NCBI GenBank assembly: GCA_964351595.1
Contig: CAYGOT010000005.1
Location: 62,001 to 126,000, forward strand
Reading direction: 5' to 3'
Source of the DNA: UBA6059 sp964351595
GTDB lineage: Bacteria > Bacteroidota > Bacteroidia > Cytophagales > Cyclobacteriaceae
Length of the DNA: 64,000 nucleotides
The notes beneath the pieces were generated by a model that worked only from the letters and a program-made list of their open reading frames with translations, was not told the DNA's origin and ran no database searches. Numbering within the stretch: the stretch's first letter is position 1; every line of letters begins with the position of its first letter. Shown one piece after another: positions 58,927-64,000 of this stretch. Position numbers and translations under genes: made by a program.

Positions 58927-60270
58927 ATGCTTAGCACAAGAGAGACCATACTGGTATTGATCATTACTGCTATCCTGGTTTATGTGCCTTTATCCAATTG
59001 GCAACAAAAAGATAAGATCAGGTTTTGGTCACCTCTGACCATGGTATGCTTGATTTTCATGTATTATGTGGTGGTAGGGCCTATGATCACGCTAGTGCTA
59101 GGGCTGACCGATTATAAGCTGCTCAATCACAGGGACTATTTTCAAGATGGCTGGTTAGTCTCGCTTCTCGCATTGCTAGCAGTGATCGCAGGGTTTAATT
59201 TTAGGGTACCGAAAAAGCGGGCGTCTCAGGTAAGTACTTCCAAAGATCAGCTGTTAAACAGGAAGGGAGTAGAACTCATTTATTGGAAAAGGCTGGCGTT
59301 AATCGCAAGTCTTTGTATAGTGGCCCTGGTCGGTACAGGCGGCTTAGCCTCACAGTTTGAGGTGGTGAATTCATCAGCTGGTTCTCTTTTTGCAGGTTCT
59401 CAAGGCACGCTTGGCGGTTATTTGCTCAACGGCATAAATCTACTGATCGGAGCATCAGGACTGCTGTTTATTGCGACTCTAGATAAAAAAAGGAAAAAGC
59501 TGTGGTTCTTGCTCTTACTCTTCTTCGCAATCGCTGTTTATACCAAGCAGGGATTTCGATGGCGGCATATTGCACTTGCTATGACGATACTCTCTGTCTA
59601 TTACATCTATTCTTACCAACGGGTTAATCTGATTCTTTTTTCGGTGCTGGCACTTATAGGGATTATGATCATGGGTTTTATAGGTCAAACCCGCTCATAT
59701 GGTTCTGGTCTGGGTTATTCTGACGATCAAGAATTTGATAATTACGAATTACTACTGTCTGGATTTGGTGAATCGGCAGTATTTATGACCACCGGTTTTA
59801 TGGTCAGAGAGGTAAAGGAAAAAGAACTCTACATTAGATGGGACCCGATAGTTCAGACTCTGGTCATGCCCATACCCAGGGCTATATGGCCGGGGAAGCC
59901 CTCGGGCAACTACATTGGTGTTATTGAAGGATTATATGATGGTGTTTTTGTTGGGAATGGCATGGGTGCAGCAGTTCTAAATTTCGGCGAGTATTATCTA
60001 ATGTTCGGCTATGCTGGAGTAATTGTGGGGTACTTTATTTGGGGTATTATTTTTAGGTCTGTCTGGCAATGGTTCCTGAAACACCGCGAAAATAAGCTGG
60101 CGATCGTCACCTACGCTGTTTTCTTTAGTTATATCTATATGATCATCAGTAGAGGTTACACACCTCAAGTTGTGATGTTATTTTGTTTTACCGTCTTACC
60201 GTTGTACCTGATTTTTAATTATCATTACAAAAGAGTGAAAATGAAACGCCCAAGACTTGCGCATTCTTAA
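58927..60270 (+). CDS. Wzy-like O-antigen polymerase (oligosaccharide repeat-unit polymerase)
   Basis: The 447-residue membrane protein has 11-12 helices and a large periplasmic loop (about 265-345) with MPIPRAIWPGKPSGNYIGVIEGLYDG, then FGEYYLMFGYAGVIVGYFIWG. The P-R-x-x-W-P-x-K-P stretch is characteristic of oligosaccharide repeat-unit polymerases. It would join lipid-linked repeat units in the periplasm. The start at ATG 58927 is 6 bases after the previous gene. No Wzx flippase gene is visible in the window. Confidence 0.83.
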   Translation: MLSTRETILVLIITAILVYVPLSNWQQKDKIRFWSPLTMVCLIFMYYVVVGPMITLVLGLTDYKLLNHRDYFQDGWLVSLLALLAVIAGFNFRVPKKRASQVSTSKDQLLNRKGVELIYWKRLALIASLCIVALVGTGGLASQFEVVNSSAGSLFAGSQGTLGGYLLNGINLLIGASGLLFIATLDKKRKKLWFLLLLFFAIAVYTKQGFRWRHIALAMTILSVYYIYSYQRVNLILFSVLALIGIMIMGFIGQTRSYGSGLGYSDDQEFDNYELLLSGFGESAVFMTTGFMVREVKEKELYIRWDPIVQTLVMPIPRAIWPGKPSGNYIGVIEGLYDGVFVGNGMGAAVLNFGEYYLMFGYAGVIVGYFIWGIIFRSVWQWFLKHRENKLAIVTYAVFFSYIYMIISRGYTPQVVMLFCFTVLPLYLIFNYHYKRVKMKRPRLAHS

Positions 60271-61357
60271 TCTTGTAGACTCAGTAGAGAATATTAATTA
60301 CGGTATTTGGAATACGGTAACCACTTTGTTTCCTTATTTGGAAGAGAAGGGGTGTGATCCTGAGATCTGGTTTCCAAATGATGAGGTAATTCCAGATCCT
60401 GTTAAGGAGGTACCCTGGAGAATCATTGAAGACACGAATGAATTCGAAAAGGCTTTATCCGCCTACTCTACTAGGGATACTATAGTCATCAGTCATGGTC
60501 TATGGAAGGAACCTACTTTCTGGGGTGCTGCTGCAAAGAAGCTGGGATTTAGCTGGGTAGTGATACCACATGGTATGCTGGAGCCATGGAGTATGAAGCA
60601 TAAGTGGTGGAAGAAACTACCCTATTACAACTTGGTAGAGAAACGGAAAATTGAGAGTGCCTCCGCCTATATAGCTGTAGGACTTACCGAGTATTACAAC
60701 CTCAAAAAGTATTTCCCGGATAAAGTACATTTATTGAGCAATGGCATTAAGCCCATCTCAGCCAATGTAGATCGACCTCTCAAATCTAAGGCAACTTACA
60801 AATTCATCTTTATGTCTCGCCTTCACCAGAAAAAAGGAGTTGTACCACTCTTAAAAGGATGGCTTGATTCAAATGCATATGTTCAAAATGCTCAGCTGAA
60901 AATAGTAGGGCCTGATGAGGGAGAGCTTGAGGAGCTTAATGATATATTGAGGTCTAGATCCTCCAACATCAATACGTTGACAGTTGATATTCCTGGCCCA
61001 GCCTATGGTGCTGAGAAAGAGAAGCTTCTAAACGAGGCTGATTTTTTCATTCTTCCAAGCTTTAGTGAGGGCTTTCCCACCGCCGTATTAGAGGCTATGT
61101 CATACGGTTGTTACCCCGTATTGACCGAGGGGTGCAATTTCCCGCAAGCGTTTGAGGAAAAGGTAGCCATTAGAATAGACCCAAAACCTGACAGCATTAG
61201 AAAGGCAGTCAATGAGCTCTTTTGCTTATCACCTGATGACCTAAAACAGAGGTCGCACAAAGCCAAGTCCTTTGTCGACAGTAACTTCAGCCTGGATAGC
61301 TTAAGTGATGATGTCTATAGCTTTTATAGTGATTTAATTGAAGAGGAGGAAGTTTAG
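60257..61357 (+). CDS. Glycosyltransferase family 4
   Basis: The 366-residue protein starts at TTG 60257, overlapping the polymerase gene by 14 bases. RILNLVDSVENINYGIWNTV, WVVIPHGMLEPWSMKHKWWK (acceptor-side helix), linker YKFIFMSRLHQKKGVVPLL and donor site SEGFPTAVLEAMSYGCYPVLT. The HGMLEPW segment is typical of the WcaL/colanic-type GT4s. It is the last plus-strand gene before a convergent pair. Confidence 0.9.
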   Translation: MRILNLVDSVENINYGIWNTVTTLFPYLEEKGCDPEIWFPNDEVIPDPVKEVPWRIIEDTNEFEKALSAYSTRDTIVISHGLWKEPTFWGAAAKKLGFSWVVIPHGMLEPWSMKHKWWKKLPYYNLVEKRKIESASAYIAVGLTEYYNLKKYFPDKVHLLSNGIKPISANVDRPLKSKATYKFIFMSRLHQKKGVVPLLKGWLDSNAYVQNAQLKIVGPDEGELEELNDILRSRSSNINTLTVDIPGPAYGAEKEKLLNEADFFILPSFSEGFPTAVLEAMSYGCYPVLTEGCNFPQAFEEKVAIRIDPKPDSIRKAVNELFCLSPDDLKQRSHKAKSFVDSNFSLDSLSDDVYSFYSDLIEEEEV

Positions 61358-61358
61358 T

Positions 61359-62492
61359 TCAATGAAAAAGCTCGCTATACATCGCTAGGTAATTCTTATT
61401 CGACAAATACTTTTTTATATATTCTTTAGAGCGAAACAGCTTGTGCTGTTCTATTTCCTTCTTTAGCTCTATGAGCCCCGTCGCAATCCCCTCTTTATTG
61501 GGCTCTACATTCCTCCCACTTTCCGATTCTTCAAGTAATACCCAGGGTGTCCGATAGCTTGTAATGACGGGTAATCCAGCTTGCAACGCCTCGAATATGG
61601 AATGTCCAAAATTCTCACTTTGACTAGGTTGTACATATACCTGATATTTGTAAAGCGTTTCCTCTACCTTATCCGGTTCAAGTTCCCGTTTGTAGTTGAC
61701 TTCAATGTGACCATTTAGCCTTGAAATGAGACGCTGACATTCTCTCCAGTAACCTTGATCCTTTATAGGGCCATAGATGTCATACGTTACTTGAAAGTCG
61801 AGTTGCCCCAGAGCCTCGAGCACCTCATAAATATTCTTCATCGGACTGATTACGGCTATCGTGACCAACCTAAGAGGTAAGGGTGATACTTTTTCAGCAG
61901 GCTCTTTAAGAACCTTAGGTTTGATGTTTGGGATGTTTTGAGCGATCACTATTTTACCTGGGTCCGCTAGAAAATCCATTATGGACTCCTTTTCCTCTAT
62001 TGAAGTAGCGTGCCAGTTTAGTTTGGACTTTCTTATCAGAAATTTTAGTATCGTCAAATATGTCTTTTTCTTCCATTTCTTAATAGCGAGAGCCGAGAGA
62101 GAAAGCATACCTCTTGGCGCTATAACAACCGTACCATCAAATCCTACTCGGGTCTTCACAAAATAAAGTGGCCAGATCACGTTGGCCAAAGAGTAGAGGC
62201 CATTGATATATATGATATCCGGTCGAATGGGTTTAATCATATCTACTACACTGGAAAATGACGGCCTTCTCTTCGAACTGTAGTAGACCATTCCGGTAGG
62301 TGAGTGTGACTGCCAACGGTCGTGCTTTACTTCGAGAAGAGTGTCGTCAAGATCTTTGTTCGAAGTGTATATGAAGAAATCGTAGTGATCGCTTAAAAAA
62401 TTGATCAGGTTAGAAAGTGATTGAATGGGTCCTCCTGCCTTGAATGCTGGTGTGAAGTAATCGTAGAATATGAGGACTTTCTTTTTCTTCAT
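61359..62492 (-). CDS. Glycosyltransferase family 4
   Basis: The 377-residue GT-B enzyme: KVLIFYDYFTPAFKAGGPIQSLSNL, acceptor-side VIAPRGMLSLSAL, and donor site SENFGHSIFEALQAGLPVITS. It is related to the gene at 60257 through the PRGML/PHGML segment. Its ATG overlaps the stop of the upstream minus-strand gene by 4 bases (ATGA on that strand). It ends 1 base from the convergent gene. Confidence 0.9.
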   Translation of the reverse strand: MKKKKVLIFYDYFTPAFKAGGPIQSLSNLINFLSDHYDFFIYTSNKDLDDTLLEVKHDRWQSHSPTGMVYYSSKRRPSFSSVVDMIKPIRPDIIYINGLYSLANVIWPLYFVKTRVGFDGTVVIAPRGMLSLSALAIKKWKKKTYLTILKFLIRKSKLNWHATSIEEKESIMDFLADPGKIVIAQNIPNIKPKVLKEPAEKVSPLPLRLVTIAVISPMKNIYEVLEALGQLDFQVTYDIYGPIKDQGYWRECQRLISRLNGHIEVNYKRELEPDKVEETLYKYQVYVQPSQSENFGHSIFEALQAGLPVITSYRTPWVLLEESESGRNVEPNKEGIATGLIELKKEIEQHKLFRSKEYIKKYLSNKNYLAMYSELFH

Positions 62493-63475
62493 GGCTCATT
62501 GACAACTTCTTGATACAGGCTAATGTATTGCTCAGCCACTTTCCCTGCCTCGTATCTCTTCACATTGGTTTGACCCGCTTCAATTAAGGAATCCCTGAGA
62601 TCACTATTGCTGAGGAGCTCTTGAAATCCATTCTTTAGTTCTCTTTCGTTTGAATCCACAAATAATGCCCCTCCTTCACCGGCTATTTGTCTAATTGATG
62701 GATTATTGGAAGTAAGTACAGGTCGCCCTGAGGCTTGAGCTTCAATGATTGGCATACCAAAACCTTCATAATCTGACGGAAAGCTCACGATATCGGCACT
62801 TAAATAGAGTTGATATACGTCTTCATATGACAAGCCTGAAAAGCTTTGGTATCTGATAGAGGTACGTTTCAGAAGTTTTTCCTGTTCTAATGAGAGAACC
62901 CCTAGAATATTCAACTCAACTTCCATACCTGAAATGGCTCGAACAACTTTCGAGAGGTTTTTATGAGCTGCCGTACCTACATGGAGGATAATAGGTATCT
63001 CACTATTCATCTTCTTCGGAGAAAACCTGAATAGGGATGAAATTGGATTGGGTATCACTGACACTTTATGACTCACCTCAGGTAGCATCTGAGAGATTTC
63101 CTGCCGAGTGTTCTCGGAAATAGCCACTATTCGCTTAGCTCGCTTTAGCGGCCCGGTTACCCATAGCCATTTTTTTAATCTCATTCCGATACCCCGTGAT
63201 CTAAAAATAGACTGTAAGTCGTGTACTGTGATGACCACAGGAGAATTTCTGAATAAGGCGAGGTAGTGGATATCACCAGTGATATGCATAATATCTACTT
63301 TCCTCCAGGAAGCAAAGAGCCAGTTGAAAATGACTCCCCAGGCAGAAGAAACAAAAGGTACAGTAACTCTGCTGGCGTGATAGGTAGATTCAATCTTAGG
63401 AATCAATGTATTGAAGACTTCTTCAATACTATTATAACCGGAGTGGCGCTTCCGAAAAAAAAATGCAATTTTCAA
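62489..63475 (-). CDS. Glycosyltransferase family 4
   Basis: The 328-residue enzyme: KIAFFFRKRHSGYNSIEEVF, then VVITVHDLQSIFRSRGIG, AKRIVAISENTRQEI, VSVIPNPI, and donor site YEGFGMPIIEAQASGRPVLTS. This is the mannosyltransferase-like GT4 layout. It is first of a two-gene minus-strand unit and divergent from the wcaF-like gene, so a promoter region for both lies at 63476-63540. Confidence 0.9.
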   Translation of the reverse strand: MKIAFFFRKRHSGYNSIEEVFNTLIPKIESTYHASRVTVPFVSSAWGVIFNWLFASWRKVDIMHITGDIHYLALFRNSPVVITVHDLQSIFRSRGIGMRLKKWLWVTGPLKRAKRIVAISENTRQEISQMLPEVSHKVSVIPNPISSLFRFSPKKMNSEIPIILHVGTAAHKNLSKVVRAISGMEVELNILGVLSLEQEKLLKRTSIRYQSFSGLSYEDVYQLYLSADIVSFPSDYEGFGMPIIEAQASGRPVLTSNNPSIRQIAGEGGALFVDSNERELKNGFQELLSNSDLRDSLIEAGQTNVKRYEAGKVAEQYISLYQEVVNEP

Positions 63476-63540
63476 TCAACAGAGATATTTAACAGTGAAT
63501 ATAGACTCTTTGTCTAAGAAGCAATAATTTGCTTGATTGA

Positions 63541-64000
63541 ATGAGTAGAACAACGGACTTATCTTCATTTAGCAATATAGAATACCAGCCTGGAGGCCCT
63601 TTTAAACGTGGTTTATGGTACATGGTAAATGCTATTGTTTTTAACTCTCCGTTTATTCCATTTTCGGGGTTAAAAGTTTTGCTACTAAGACTATTCGGCG
63701 CTGAAGTCGGACATGGTGTGGTTATTAAGCCAAAGGTGAATATTAAGTATCCTTGGTTTCTACAGATTGGCAGCCATGTTTGGTTAGGCGAAGGTGTCTG
63801 GATTGACAATTTGGGCTTGGTCACTGTAGGAAATCATTGTTGCATTTCACAGGGAGCCATGCTGCTTACGGGAAATCACAATTTCAAGTCTTCAAGCTTT
63901 AGCCTTATAGTTTCTCCTATACATCTTGAGGATGGTGTATGGATCGGTGCTCAGTCGGTAGTCTGTCCTGGGGTTTATTGTGAAAGCCATGCCGTGCTTT
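63541..64000 (+). CDS. WcaF-like hexapeptide acetyltransferase (3' end outside window)
   Basis: From ATG 63541 the frame is open to the window edge (153 codons). It reads MSRTTDLSSFSNIEYQPGG, then FGAEVGHGVVIKPKVNIKYPWFLQIG, HVWLGEGVWIDNLGLVTVG, HCCISQGAMLLTGNHNFKS (with the His of the active site) and HLEDGVWIGAQSVVCPGVYC. This is a left-handed beta-helix with hexapeptide repeats, matching the putative colanic acid acetyltransferase WcaF family. The family is usually about 180 residues, so about 30 residues lie beyond the edge. It likely acetylates a sugar in the polysaccharide. Confidence 0.87.
   Translation, partial: MSRTTDLSSFSNIEYQPGGPFKRGLWYMVNAIVFNSPFIPFSGLKVLLLRLFGAEVGHGVVIKPKVNIKYPWFLQIGSHVWLGEGVWIDNLGLVTVGNHCCISQGAMLLTGNHNFKSSSFSLIVSPIHLEDGVWIGAQSVVCPGVYCESHAVL

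Overview
The window looks like chromosomal DNA of a gliding-type Bacteroidota, probably of the Cytophagales. The evidence is a gldA-gldF-gldG cluster, a promoter matching the Bacteroidota -7 element TAnnTTTG, few Shine-Dalgarno sequences, an UpxY/NusG-like antiterminator heading a polysaccharide locus, and many lipoproteins. Genus cannot be fixed from the sequence alone. No rRNA, tRNA, integrase, transposase or CRISPR array was found.

Layout. (1) 1-6.0 kb, plus strand: the end of an unrecognised helical protein, an acyl-ACP thioesterase, then gldA, gldF, gldG and a DUF4340 gene. (2) 6.1-13.2 kb, mostly minus strand: a membrane protein with a zinc ribbon, a collagen-like lipoprotein, a phosphotriesterase-family lipoprotein, an HD protein, a thioredoxin-like protein, an M49-type metallopeptidase and a DUF819 transporter. 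(3) 13.3-17.5 kb: a sulfur operon. An ArsR-family repressor with well-placed cysteines precedes a TauE exporter, a CstB-like persulfide dioxygenase-rhodanese fusion, a YeeE-type sulfur transporter split over two genes, and a rhodanese lipoprotein. Two matching inverted repeats look like the repressor's operators. (4) 17.5-22.9 kb: a serine hydrolase, an esterase, a leucyl aminopeptidase, a RelE/ParE-type toxin-antitoxin pair and an ATP-grasp enzyme.

(5) 23.5-64 kb: a large exopolysaccharide/O-antigen locus. It opens with the antiterminator, a four-helix-bundle protein plus a decayed second copy, a winged-helix regulator, an overlapping MntA/HepT toxin-antitoxin pair, then Wza-like and Wzc-like export proteins. 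Wzm/Wzt ABC exporter genes and a long run of glycosyltransferases, methyltransferases, acetyltransferases, a GT39-like membrane enzyme, a Wzy-like polymerase and a WcaF-like acetyltransferase follow. An A+T-rich cassette (about 33.2-52.7 kb) starts inside wzt, at the end of its ATPase domain, and ends near the start of a FAD oxidoreductase gene. This suggests cassette exchange between conserved flanks.

The least expected structure is two families of register-locked, degenerate short tandem repeats in the polysaccharide locus. One is a heptamer (type RTTGANA/NAATKGA) and the other an octamer (type TCGGANNN, with some 9-nt units). Both tend to begin directly after stop codons, and one octamer array lies in frame inside a coding sequence. 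Other points are an amber stop cutting off a conserved-looking C-terminal tail, a glycosyltransferase with no canonical start codon, and a toxin-antitoxin pair apparently translationally coupled to capsule export genes.
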